Assembly: GCF_963675165.1 (NCBI RefSeq)
Contig: NC_087381.1
Location: 4,030,001-4,094,000 of the forward strand
Direction of reading: 5' to 3'
Length of the DNA: 64,000 nucleotides
Source: Halichondria panicea
Taxonomy: Eukaryota > Porifera > Demospongiae > Suberitida > Halichondriidae
How positions within the stretch are numbered: position 1 is the stretch's first letter; each line of letters begins with the position of its first letter. This document shows positions 1 through 9,216 of this stretch, piece after piece. Position numbers and translations under genes: made by a program. Below the pieces are notes generated by a model. It was not told the DNA's origin, did no database searches, and saw only the letters and a program-made list of their open reading frames with translations.

Positions 1-136
1 GTACCTCAGGCAGAAGTAAAGGTTGAGTGACACTTTGTAGTGAATTCGCTAGTAGTTCATCATACTTTTTATGCACTGTACACCTGTCGATTTTCTCTTT
101 TTCTCAACAATCCGTTTAGCCTCTTGCCTTTCCTGC

Positions 137-331
137 TGTAAATAATCAGAATTCACTCTTACTTAACCGTTCAAACTATTATTATTTTCGTTATACTACA
201 GGATTCAATTAGATTGACTCTTGTTCATCTTTCATTCATTTCTCACAACATGTGTCTGATCATGTGATTACAATACTGATGACATAATGTGTAGTGACAC
301 AATAACTAGTAAGATAACATAATTTCCAACA
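137..331 (-). repeat. 3' LTR of the BEL/Pao element (195 bp)
   Basis: This is a direct repeat of 6111-6327. It starts TGTAAATAATC and ends CCAACA on the plus strand. It lacks the 22-bp internal expansion seen in the other LTR. The target duplication CCTGC lies immediately to its left. Confidence 0.93.
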
Positions 332-342
332 CACTCCCCCCG
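332..342 (-). other. Polypurine tract next to the 3' LTR
   Basis: On the minus strand the bases just inside the LTR read CGGGGGGAGTG, a purine-rich tract in the position expected for plus-strand DNA priming in an LTR retrotransposon. Confidence 0.75.
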
Positions 343-399
343 TTGACCAAACATGGTCAACAATCGGGATAACATAATCATACGTTCAGTTCATTAAGT

Positions 400-1164
400 T
401 CAATCGTCTTCCAGTTCATACATACAAGCCTTCCTGCGTTCATCAGCTTTTTGGGCTGCAACGCGTGTTGTTCTTTGTCGAGTTTCCACAGGATCTTCCG
501 TGACCACGTCAGCTTCTTGTTCGGTGTCAGGTTCCTTGGCATCGTTAGTCGGCATCTCTGATCCATTGGGACATCTCACTTCTAAGGGGTATAGTAGTTG
601 GATCGGTCGATGCAGCAGAGTCTGTTGGCGACCTCTCGTGGCCATCTTGACTGTGGCACCCCTGAATTGTCCATCTCGACCCTTCATGAGTTCCTGTATC
701 CTCCCGAGCTTCCAAAGTCCACGGGGTAGGTGTTCGTTGTGTACGATCACGATATCTCCAATCGACAGGTTGTGGTCTCCAGTATTGGCAATTTTCTTCA
801 CAGAATTGTAATGGGCTACCCTTAGTTCTGCTAAATACTCGGTTCTCCATCTATTCCAAAAGTGATTCAATGTACTGCTGAGATGCTTAACGCGTTTCGC
901 AAGTTGTGTAGCATTGATTGAGAACTCTTCATCCTCGGTAGAATCACATAGATATCCAATGTGGTCGGGTAAGTTTAGAATTCGACGTCCCACAATTAAA
1001 TGAGAAGGAGTGAGTGCTTCCTCCAAATCGTTGGCCGAGATGTATGACAATGGTCTTGAGTTAATAACGGCTTCGATTTCCGTGACTGCAGTGAGGAGTT
1101 CATCTTGCGAGAGGTGGGCTCTCCCTATCACTTTTCGTAGGCAACGTTTTGTCGATTTGACCAT
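400..1164 (-). pseudogene. BEL/Pao integrase C-terminal part with DUF5641-like domain
   Basis: This 254-codon segment begins in the distal part of the integrase core, with VEAVINSRPL-like sequence (EIEAVINSRPLSYIS) and the LTPSHLIVGR motif. It continues into the tail typical of BEL/Pao polyproteins: WRTEYLAELR, the GDIVIVHNE strand, LPRGLWKLGRI and a terminal basic stretch. It is in a different frame from the upstream integrase ORF. The shift lies near 1195-1205, where the conserved WWGG-type motif just before this segment is read out of frame in the upstream ORF. The product would normally be part of the polyprotein and take part in insertion of the cDNA. Confidence 0.85.
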
Positions 1165-2147
1165 TCTCTCGAAGACACCTCCCCACCATGGTAGCGTTCA
1201 ACGTTGAACACCCATTCGCAGCTTAGTTCCGCTAAGTGTTCCTTGACAGTACCGTCCTGGAAAATAGCCTTCATATACTTGGCTGCTGCTTTGAACGTTT
1301 TTCCGTTGTCAGACAAGAACTTTCGGGGTAAACCTCTTCTGGATGCAAATCTCTTCAAACATCTTAAGAACGTTAACGTGGATTGGTTTGAGACGATGTC
1401 CAGATGTACAGCTCGAGTGACTAAGCACGTAAACAGACAGATCCATACTTTGTCGGGTGTAACCGAACCACGGATGCTCAAAGGGCCAGCAAAGTCGACA
1501 CCAGTGTACGAAAAGGCTGGATCTTCCTTCACTCTGAACGTGGGTAGAGGTGGTGGTGGTGTAGTCTTGAAGGGTGCTCCTTCGAATCTTCTGCACAGAA
1601 CACATCGGTGAATGATGCACTTCGTTAGACTTCTCCCTTTCGGTATCCAGAAACTTCTCCTGGTCTCAGTCAGTGTTTCCTTCACTCCGTTATGGCAAAC
1701 CCGCTCATGGGCTCTTCTCACAATCAGTTTAGTCAGAGGATGGGTTCTGGGTAGGAGTATTGGGTGCCTGGTAGCATACGGGATTTCTGCATTGGAGAGT
1801 CTTCCTCCACAACGCCATATTCCTTTCTCGTCTTTGAAGAGGTTTAGCTGTTTCTCCTGAGCCTTGAAGTTTTTCTCTTGGACCAACTGTCGCTGTGCGG
1901 TCGTTATCCACAATCCTTCCGCATGGGCTAGCTCTTCTGGGGTCAGGTTGGCTGAGATGTCAATGTAACTCCTCTTGAATACTCCAACTGCTCTCAGGAC
2001 TTGGGCCGTTACTCTCAACAGTCTTGACAATGTACCAAAACTCTCGCAGTCCAACAACTCACTTATGCTGCCCTCGGAGTCAGTCGCTACAAGGTTGAGC
2101 GATCTCAGGGCACTTGTCTTCAGTTCTGCAGAACATTCTTCTGGCAT
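1128..2147 (-). pseudogene. BEL/Pao integrase region
   Basis: This 339-codon segment contains the integrase zinc-binding domain: H-x-H-type residues in the RRAHERVCHNG region and the CVLC pair about 40 residues later. The first catalytic aspartates of the integrase core follow (YTGVDFAGPL and FLSDNGKTF). The last catalytic Glu lies beyond the frameshift, in the segment 400-1164. The upstream boundary is also a frameshift: the RNase H segment ends at 2080 in another frame, overlapping this one by 68 bases. An intact integrase would bind the LTR ends and catalyse insertion. Confidence 0.88.
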
Positions 2148-3153
2148 CAGATGCGTTTTCGCTTCTCCGCAAGGTGTGTTGTCTGCATCTAGCCAGCCAC
2201 TCAGGACCTCTTCGCCACAGTTGATTCACTGACAATTCCAATGGTGGAAGTCCTCTCGAAGGTAGGTCGGCAGGATTAGATATTCCTGGGCAGTGTCTCC
2301 AGTGATTGGGGTGGACGTTTTTCCGAATCTCATTAACCCTGTTTTGTACGAAGGGTTTCCACTCTTTGCTGATGCCACGAATCCAATAGAGTGCAACTTG
2401 TGAATCCGTGAAACACGAAATCTCTAATTGAGATAGGGTTGGCTGGAGACTGTCTGAGACTGCTACAATCAGTTTGGAAAGAAGGAAGGCTGAGAGGAGC
2501 TCCAAGCGTGGTATAGTCTGAGCTTGAAGTGGTGCAACTCTCGTCTTGGAAACGACAAAGTGGACGGTCGTGGTGGCCTCTGTCCTCAGCACCAAATAGA
2601 CCACTGCAGCGTAGGCTCTTGTCGATGCATCACAAAATCCATATAGAGTCATGGAGAGTGGAGTACCATTAACATTGTGGAAGTAGCTTCTGGGTATCGA
2701 GACCGGACCACCTTCCCTGAAATCGGCCACCAAGTCCTTCCATTCTTGCATCAATTCCTCTGGTAAGGTACTGTCCCACTCAACTTTGTTCTGGCATAGC
2801 TTCTGGAACAGGATCTTGAACTTGATAGTAACAGGTGCTAGAAATCCCAATGGGTCGTAAAACTTCCCAATCAGGCTAACAACGTTCCGTTTGGTTGGTC
2901 GCAGACTTGTCGCGAGTTGAGCCAACTCCGAGACGTCAAAAATGAGGCAATCGGCAGTGGGGTTCCAGAGTACTCCTAGAATCTTGTTCTCTTCGACTCC
3001 TTCAGTGGGTGAACATCCGAGCGTAGCCTTGGCATACGTCTCGTCCTTATTCTCTTCAGTGGGTGAACATCCGAGCGTAGCCTTGGCATACGTCTCGTCC
3101 AGGCAGCTTTCTTGGGGTTGGGATTTTGTTGGTTGGATCTTCTGCACAGTCAA
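2080..3153 (-). pseudogene. BEL/Pao RT connection, peptidase-A17-type and RNase H region
   Basis: This segment carries the LGVLWNPTADCLIF and RNVVSLIGKFYDPLGFLAPVTI motifs typical of the region downstream of BEL/Pao reverse transcriptase. The RNase H-like motifs GFCDASTRAYAAVVYL and CFTDSQVALYWI follow. Near its start an 18-residue stretch is repeated (DETYAKATLGCSPTEENK, then again), caused by a 54-bp in-frame tandem duplication. It is out of frame with the RT segment upstream; the shift lies around 3100-3150. Confidence 0.87.
3001..3100 (-). repeat. 54-bp in-frame tandem duplication in the BEL pol gene
   Basis: A 46-bp block at 3001-3046 recurs without visible change at 3055-3100, giving a period of 54 bp. 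Because 54 is divisible by three, the frame is kept and the protein gains 18 residues between the RT and RNase H regions. Confidence 0.9.
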
Positions 3154-3829
3154 TACGTTGCTGTAGCTCTCTTGAGTTGGTCAGGAATTTCCTGAGGTTG
3201 AATCCTCCGTGACGAAACATATCCTTAGCTTGGACGTATAGATCAAACGCTGCTTCTTCCGTTTCTGCACCTGTGACGATGTCGTCAACGTAAGTTGATT
3301 GGAGTAGGCGTCGAACGGTGCCCTCGTTGGATTCCAAGTAACCTTCCAAGTGAAACTTGATCGTGGCATTGAGTAGGAAGGGGCTTGAGGATACGCCGAA
3401 CACAACTCTGGCAAATCGGAACACTTGTAACTCTGGATTGTCCTTGGTGATATCGTCTATCCAAATAAACCGCAGGACATCACGGTCACTGTCGTTAACT
3501 GCTATCATCAGAAACGCCTTTTCGACATCAGCTGTCAAGGCAATCGGATATGATCGGAATCGCAGCAATAAGTCGAGAATCAGTTGGTTGAACTTCGGAC
3601 CTTTGTGCAAGCATTCATTCAGTGAGGGGCCGTCGGACTTGGCTGAAGCATCGTAAACAATGCGTAATTTCGTAGTAGTCTTGTCACTGCGCACGACGGC
3701 ATGGTGAGGCAGGTAGTGTACCCGTTCCGGGTCCTTGCCTCCGATTTGGACAGTCTCGATGACTCCCTTTTCCAGTTGCTCCTTGATAGTGCGGTCGTAC
3801 CGTTCCAATATTGCTGGATTCTGCCGGAG
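3056..3829 (-). pseudogene. BEL/Pao reverse transcriptase region
   Basis: The segment includes the RT palm motifs: TADVEKAFLMIAVN with the first catalytic Asp, and YVDDIVTG with the catalytic Asp pair. Between them lie FRFARVVFGVSSSPFLLNATI and the basic LRIVYDASAKSDGPSLNECL region usual for BEL/Pao. It is in the same frame as the gag-protease ORF and separated from it only by a single in-frame TGA at 3830-3832. The two ORFs may therefore have been one polyprotein, or TGA may be read through. The 3' end is a frameshift into the RNase H segment. Confidence 0.9.
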
Positions 3830-5947
3830 TCAGCATAGCATTCCTCGCATTCGTTTGAGGCTTAGTTGGTAGTTGTCCGGTAGAGGATCGTGGAACTCCT
3901 TCCATGGGAGCGACACCTTGTACCGTCCCTCGTGGAAGGTGATGTCGCTAGCAAATTCATCGTACAGGGTCTTTTCTTCCTTGTTTATGCCTAACGACTT
4001 GAGCTCCCAGAATGATCGTAACTGCTCGTCCAGCGCCGTGGACTCAAGTTCCTGGGTTTCGGCTCTGAGTACATGTGTGGTCGTCAGATTCATCGAGCAT
4101 TGGGCTTGGTCTTTTGCTGGTGTAGGGCCAGACAGTACCCATCCTAATTTGGTGTGAATGGCGGTAGGTCCACCTTCACTCCTACATACACTTCCCGTTA
4201 CTAGGTCCCAGTAATAATCGGAGCCGATAAGGACATCAACCTCTAGACTGGACCTCCCATCGGAATAATCGGCAAAATCTAGTCCCATAAATTGTTGGGT
4301 ATTCTCAAAACAAGTAGTAATGTGCTGACCAACTAAGGGTCCACATATGGTTGGGACAACATACAGTGACAACGACATGGGTGGATATCCTTTCAAGCAC
4401 ATTCCCACATTCACAATCGTACATACCTTCGCTTGTTCTCGGTTGGATCCAAAGGTAGCAATGGAAAGAAGTTGTTCTCCACTAGGCTCCAATGCCAGCA
4501 GATTCTTGGCTCGTTCAGTGATGTAGGACTTCTGGCTGCCGCTGTCGAATAAGAGTCGAACTTCAATCGAGGTCTCCGATTTCGCAGGGTTGTGCACGAT
4601 ACTACGAGCGGTCTGTAATAGGATGGCATTTCCTTTGTCAGAGCATAAAGCGTTGTTGGCCAAAGTAGGTGTGTACGGGGTTGCATCGGGACTCAGCGTT
4701 GTTTCAGGTTGTACTGTGTGGGGTCGAGGATTCAGCTCAGCGACTTCTCGTTCACAAATTGACGTGTGATGCCGTCCCTTGCATTTTAGGCACTTGCTTG
4801 TGGATCGACAATTGCGGCCCATGTGGCCCTTGCGTAAGCAGTTGAAGCAACGACCACTATCTCTCAAAGTTTGTTTGCGAGCGGTGAGGCTGATTACAGT
4901 CTTGCAGTCGGTCGACGGGTGGGATTGCTGGCAGTAGCTACAACTTACTCCAGCTCTTGGTTCCTGCGCCCTTGACAATAGGGCAGAGGAAGTTTGACGG
5001 CCTCGATCTTGATTTCGGCGTGGTGGTGTATGGAAGGAGTTGGAGTTGGAGTTGGAAGCTCTCTCTCTAGCGACCAGTTCTTCTTCGAAGGGTTTAAGTA
5101 AGCTATCCATGTTCAAATCTGTGGATGCGACCTTACGGCTGACAATGAGACGTAGATCGGTAGGTAGCTTGGTTAGCAGCACAGAGGAGAGCATAGCCCC
5201 ATACGATTCTGATTCCACTCCTAGGGACTTCAAACTTCTCATGTGTGATTCGGTGCTGTCGTAGAGTCGTCGCAGATCCTTCAGGTTCTGGTCTGATGTC
5301 ACAGCCTCCACCGTCAACAGTGTCTCCATATGCTTCGAGATTATCAGTAGTTTATTGCCAAACCTTTTCTGCAGGATCTCAATCGCTTCTTGATAGTTAA
5401 CGGACGACAGGGTGAGTCCGGAAATGGCATCATACGCAGTTCGTTCCACCAGGGACCTCAGATAATTGAACTTGTCCGTGTCTGTTAGCCCATCGTTATT
5501 GTGAATAGCGGACTCATATGAGTCCCAAAAGGTTGGCCATTTCATCAGGTCACCATTAAAGTGTGGAAGTGTTAGTTTGGGCAGTTGAACTCTCGCCCCT
5601 CGTTCAGGACCTCGAGTGGCCGTAGGTGGGACAATCCCTGGTGCTGTAGCAGTAGGTTCAGCTCTTTTGATTCGTGTCAAGGCTTCATATATTCGCTCCC
5701 GATAGTCATCGGCTTGTTGGATTTCATCATCAAGGGTTTCCTCTGGGGTAAGTTCAATAATCTCAGTATCTAATCCCTTTAGTGTTTCCAACTTTTGTTC
5801 GAGGGTCTGCTGAAGTAGAGACAGTCGATCTGGGTTTGGGTGTGTTTCTCCAAGAGCAACAGCCAGTTGACCCAGAGTGCGCGTGGCCGACGCCTTGTGG
5901 CCAGCGCGTATTCTTCTCTTCCTTGTTGAGACTTCTGTGTCGGTCAT
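3830..5947 (-). CDS. BEL/Pao gag and aspartic protease ORF
   Basis: The frame is open from inside the LTR (6130), but the first Met in the internal region is at 5947 (MTDTEVSTRKRR), which I take as the start, giving about 705 codons. In order it contains a DUF1759-type gag domain (LTLPHFNGDLMKWPTFWDSY), a CCHC zinc knuckle (CFNCLRKGHMGRNC) and a second Cys/His cluster (CLKCKGRHHTSIC). A retroviral-type aspartic protease follows, with the LLFDSGSQKSYI active-site motif (DUF1758-type), and then the DVLIGSDYYW strand. It ends at an in-frame TGA (3830-3832) in sequence that still looks coding. Gag packages the RNA, and the protease cuts the polyprotein. Confidence 0.9.
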   Translation of the reverse strand: MTDTEVSTRKRRIRAGHKASATRTLGQLAVALGETHPNPDRLSLLQQTLEQKLETLKGLDTEIIELTPEETLDDEIQQADDYRERIYEALTRIKRAEPTATAPGIVPPTATRGPERGARVQLPKLTLPHFNGDLMKWPTFWDSYESAIHNNDGLTDTDKFNYLRSLVERTAYDAISGLTLSSVNYQEAIEILQKRFGNKLLIISKHMETLLTVEAVTSDQNLKDLRRLYDSTESHMRSLKSLGVESESYGAMLSSVLLTKLPTDLRLIVSRKVASTDLNMDSLLKPFEEELVARERASNSNSNSFHTPPRRNQDRGRQTSSALLSRAQEPRAGVSCSYCQQSHPSTDCKTVISLTARKQTLRDSGRCFNCLRKGHMGRNCRSTSKCLKCKGRHHTSICEREVAELNPRPHTVQPETTLSPDATPYTPTLANNALCSDKGNAILLQTARSIVHNPAKSETSIEVRLLFDSGSQKSYITERAKNLLALEPSGEQLLSIATFGSNREQAKVCTIVNVGMCLKGYPPMSLSLYVVPTICGPLVGQHITTCFENTQQFMGLDFADYSDGRSSLEVDVLIGSDYYWDLVTGSVCRSEGGPTAIHTKLGWVLSGPTPAKDQAQCSMNLTTTHVLRAETQELESTALDEQLRSFWELKSLGINKEEKTLYDEFASDITFHEGRYKVSLPWKEFHDPLPDNYQLSLKRMRGMLC

Positions 5948-6092
5948 TGCACACTTATGTGCGCAGACAGCAGAGTAATCCGTTGAGTAGTCTTCGCAAC
6001 TTGTTCTTGCACACTTTCGTGGGCACCAATTAGGACAGTAGAGTGATCCGTTGAGTAGTCTTCGCAAACTTGCTTTTAGACTTCCGATTCCA

Positions 6093-6110
6093 ATCCGGTT
6101 CGAAGGACCA
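6093..6110 (-). other. Primer-binding-site-like sequence next to the 5' LTR
   Basis: Directly inside the LTR the minus strand starts TGGTCCTTCGAACCGGAT. The TGG complements a tRNA CCA end and the position is right for a primer-binding site. The complementary strand contains a T-loop-like GGTTCGA only a few bases before CCA, which does not match the spacing of an ordinary tRNA 3' end. I cannot name the tRNA. Confidence 0.6.
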
Positions 6111-6327
6111 TGTAAATAATCAGAATTCACTCTTACTTAACCGTTCAAACTGTTATTATTTTCGTTATACTACAGGATTCAATTAGATTGACTCTTGTTC
6201 ATCTTTCATTCATTTCTCACAACATGTGTCTGATCATGTGATTACAATACTGATGACATAATGTGTAGTGTGTGTAGTGACACAATAAGGTGACACAATA
6301 ACTAGTAAGATAACATAATTTCCAACA
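6111..6327 (-). repeat. 5' LTR of the BEL/Pao element (217 bp)
   Basis: This is a direct repeat of 137-331. It differs by one substitution (A/G in the run before TTATTATTTTCG) and by a 22-bp expansion of the GTGTAGTGACACAATAA segment around 6264-6300. The target duplication CCTGC follows at 6328-6332. Confidence 0.93.
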
Positions 6328-6440
6328 CCTGCATAAATTTGTTTTGCAAGAACATGTTCATTCTTTTTTCTGCTGTTTCTAGTCCTTCAATTTGCTGGCT
6401 AAATTCTTCCCTTTTTTTCCATCGTTTACACAAGTTGTTT

Positions 6441-7112
6441 TCAAAAAGAATCACGCTTTTGTGCTGCCACTATTGCCTTCTTTTTATTTTGGTATTGTTG
6501 TCGTCTTCTTTGCTTTGACTTTATAGACCGCTGTCCTCTACAAGGTGACACCTACAGGGCACGAAAACAGTAACATTGTAACAATTGTAAATACACTTAC
6601 TTGATCTTTTGGCCTTGAACTTTTGGCCTTGAATGCTTTGTGGAGGAGTCTGATCAGTGAATGTATGATCTGTAATATTCAACTTAGTGCCTGCTAAGGA
6701 TTCAGGGAGAGGAGAGGGGAGAGGGCAACAATGAAGGGGCCATTAAATACATACTCTGCATAAAATAATAATTATTAATTATGATAGAATGTAGGCCTAC
6801 GTATGTCTGCTCACCATCATTTCTGCGTCTTGATGGTCATATCCCTTGCTCATCAAAATATTGAAGCAGTGATCAGATGATCCTGGGTCTTTAGATGGGC
6901 TGCTCATGATCTGAAGTAGCAAAATACAAATCTTGATGCGCTTTAATTCATATCTGTTCACATGCGACCTCTGACCCCAGATTGAGATTTGATGGCAACC
7001 AATCAGTATTTAGTGGAATCCCAGTTCAGTACAGTGTCTAATATCTAGATACTGATATAAGTCGCATATCATATTATTGAGCCCTCTATTGAAAATAGTT
7101 AGCTAGCTAGCT
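6441..7112. other. Mostly non-coding stretch
   Basis: Some coding-like codons for the interrupted coiled-coil gene may continue on the minus strand to about 6490. Beyond that I see only AT-rich sequence with short local duplications, for example TTTTGGCCTTGAAC twice at 6607-6635. No ORF or RNA gene is supported. Confidence 0.4.
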
Positions 7113-7340
7113 GCAGGAATGTGTCGGCGATCTTGCCTCACGGCGGTCTTGTCTTGTAGGCAGGAATGTGTGTGTTGTGTTTGAGTGTTTCCTGACCGGC
7201 GATCTTGCCTCACGGCGGTCTTGTAGGCAGGAATTGTGTGTTGTGTTTCTGACCGGCGATCTTGCCTCATGGCGGTCTTGTAGGCAGTCTTGTAGGCAGG
7301 AATGAATGTGTGTGTGTTGTGTTGAGAGTGTTGTGTTGAG
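7113..7340. repeat. Minisatellite, about three diverged units
   Basis: The unit includes GGCGATCTTGCCTCACGGCG, followed by TCTTGTAGGCAGGAATGTG and a GT-rich tail. It occurs three times with length changes in the GT-rich part. The array is followed by more TGTGTTGAGAGTG repeats. Confidence 0.8.
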
Positions 7341-7680
7341 AGTTTGCTGCTTATAATAGTTGTGGTTGATTATTTTACATGTATACGCTATACTTATATA
7401 TTATGCTTATGTAGGAACCAAGAACTTTGAATTGAGCTCAAGCCTGCATGCTGAGTCTACAGTGCTGAGTCTACAGATCATTGTAAACAATTGTAAACTT
7501 CATATGTCATTGTAAACTATGTGTAGATTTCTTCAAGTGTTCAGTGCAGAACACTCCACATATCAGACAAGGCTATGTACACTGCATAGTGCTATGCCCC
7601 ATTTACAAAATTGTACACTACTGTACACTAGGACATCTGGCCCTGTGATATGTGTATCATTAGTATCCATTTACTCTTAG

Positions 7681-7823
7681 GAACCAAGAACAGCTGAACA
7701 GACCAGGAAAACGCGAAAACGTTATCGTGAAAACAACCCATGGAAAAATCGAAACAAACAATATCAGCAAAATGTACAAGAAAAGGCACTGAGAAAAGGA
7801 TACTTGAAATGTGCAGAATGGTA
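7681..7823 (+). CDS. Possible exon of an unidentified basic protein
   Basis: After a splice-acceptor-like TTACTCTTAG, a frame of about 47 codons reads EPRTAEQTRKTRKRYREN and then NPWKNRNKQYQQNVQEK, ending at TAA after LKCAEW. The composition (Arg/Lys/Gln/Asn) is protein-like rather than random. A 15-bp local duplication (ATGTGCAGAATGGTA) lies at the end. The phrase GAACCAAGAAC after a TAG also occurs near 7410, so the acceptor region may be duplicated. The family is not recognised; a nuclear DNA-binding protein or transposon accessory protein is possible. Confidence 0.3.
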
Positions 7824-8514
7824 ATGTGCAGAATGGTAGTTATATTGAAGGTGGATCAAGAGGTGGGGTGATGGTACGTATGGCAATGGAAGCAAAATCA
7901 ATCTGACGATCCACCACTATGTCATGCTCCATGAATTTATATTGTGATCTGATCGATAATTGTACTATACATAATTATGTTTCACAATGTTTTAATAATA
8001 GCACAACATAATTATAATGCACGATAAAAAGTAATGTTATTTAATTCGAAGCAATGGTGCTACAACATACACCGATAAATTACCAAATGTTTCAATGCAT
8101 CTGGAATAGACTACACGAGATTTTATGCTTGGTGACTTGACAGTTGTCCAAACCTGAACAGGATTACCATACCACAACTTGCACGGATGCCAACCAACCA
8201 TACATGTACACTCCAGAAAGTACTCAATTTCCGCCAAATGAATCACACCAGAACGATCCACTAACACTAAAGACGATGTCGAGATCCTTTTGCGCCGATT
8301 ACAAAATTACCAATAGCTAACGTCTTGCTATGTTTGCAAAGAGGTAACCTACTATTAGTCCTATTAGTCCTACGTGCGAGCAAAAACCGTATGCTAATAC
8401 CGGATATACTAAATATAGCTATCCGTGCACCTTGGATGTGGGCTTGGATGTTGGATGTACACAGAGATACTAAGAATTTACAGCCTTCTTTCCCGGGTAA
8501 AAAAGTGCTAAGCA

Positions 8515-8711
8515 TGGCTGCAAGGGCTGTTGATAGTTCGTCTCCTGCTCCTGTCAAGAAGGGTCTTAAACGTGCTCGACCATCTCGATGCAGTAAAGAG
8601 AAAGCCAAGTAGTTCTATGGAGGATATGAGTATGGATATAGGTAGCCTTGAAGATCAAGATATAGATGTACTACTACTTGAAGTTACAAGCATACCTACG
8701 TCTCAAGTGAA
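8515..8711 (+). pseudogene. NLS-like and acidic ORF fragment interrupted by a TTAA element
   Basis: Two overlapping frames look coding. One gives MAARAVDSSSPAPVKKGLKR followed by a basic tail. The other gives an acidic SMEDMSMDIGSLEDQDIDV segment. Together they resemble the N-terminus of a nuclear protein with one frameshift. The second frame stops at the TAA contributed by the left end of the foldback element at 8716. On the far side of that element, from 9217, an open stretch (SPEVATSTLPVLI) could be the continuation if the duplicated target was AATT rather than TTAA. No family is recognised. Confidence 0.3.
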
Positions 8712-8715
8712 TTAA

Positions 8716-9212
8716 GGACTGGGTCCTTCAATTATTGCTGATTCAGCTAAAACGAAGCTCCGCCCACGCTTTTTACCAGCAATTGTGCATAAAAATGGAT
8801 CTCAAACTGCTTAAATCTTTAGCTCTAATTCCGGAGTCCTAAACGCTCCTTGAAGCACTTACTTTTTAGTGTAGTAGCTAGTTCTAAGGCTAGTACAAAC
8901 AGTAATATTCGCTCCTTCAACTAAAGGTGAGATATTCTATAAAACATAGTTTTCTAACTTAATTTTTTACATGTAAAAGCTAATAACTTACTCTACGTAG
9001 TGCAGACGGCTCCTTCCGAATATTACTGTGTGTACTAGCCTTAGAACTAACTACTACACTAAAAAGTAAGTGCTTCAAGGAGCGTTTAGGACTCCGGAAT
9101 TAGAGCTAAAGATTTAAGCAGTTTGAGATCCATTTTTATGCACAATTGCTGGTAAAAAGCGTGGGCGGAGCTTCGTTTTAGCTGAATCAGCAATAATTAA
9201 AGGACCCAGTCC
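8716..9212. mobile_element. Foldback (near-palindromic) TTAA element, copy 1
   Basis: The 497-bp element is bounded by TTAA at 8712-8715 and 9213-9216. Its two halves are almost perfect inverted repeats of about 210-220 bp with only a short centre between them. The ends read GGACTGGGTCC and GGACCCAGTCC. A second copy with the same ends and organisation lies at 43115-43625. It has no coding capacity. TTAA duplication suggests mobilisation by a piggyBac-like transposase, but the duplicated bases could also be AATT in this copy. Confidence 0.88.
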
Positions 9213-9216
9213 TTAA

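Larger units (their letters stand above)
137..6327 (-). mobile_element. BEL/Pao LTR retrotransposon, full length but with broken ORFs
   Basis: The element has two LTRs (137-331 and 6111-6327), flanked by the 5-bp target duplication CCTGC at 132-136 and 6328-6332. Between them on the minus strand lie gag, aspartic protease, reverse transcriptase, RNase H and integrase regions, followed by a DUF5641-type C-terminus, in the BEL/Pao order. The LTRs begin TGT and end ACA. Apart from one substitution and a 22-bp insertion in the right copy they look identical, so the insertion is young. The polyprotein is nevertheless interrupted by one in-frame TGA and three frameshifts, so this copy looks non-autonomous as assembled. 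Confidence 0.95.
49..6440 (-). pseudogene. Coiled-coil reading frame split by the BEL insertion
   Basis: If the BEL element and one copy of its 5-bp target duplication are ignored, the minus strand from about 6430 down to 6333 joins in frame to 136-49 and ends at a TAG at 51-49. The peptide is very charged (runs such as EEFSQQIEGLETAEKR and MQERQEAKRIVEKKRK) and looks like a C-terminal coiled coil. Upstream, near 6440-6490, the frame is disturbed at a T-rich run, although coding-like sequence (KKAIVAAQKRDSF) continues in another frame. The family is not recognised. A similar charged tail is common in Myb/SANT-type transposon proteins, but that is only a guess. The BEL element lies on the same strand. 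Confidence 0.4.

Noticed and set aside
500-6033. Plus-strand frames inside the BEL element
   Set aside because: They are antisense shadows of gag and pol, without domains.
8037-8608. Minus-strand ORFs at 8037-8267 and 8267-8608
   Set aside because: No recognisable content. The plus-strand frames in the same place look more protein-like.
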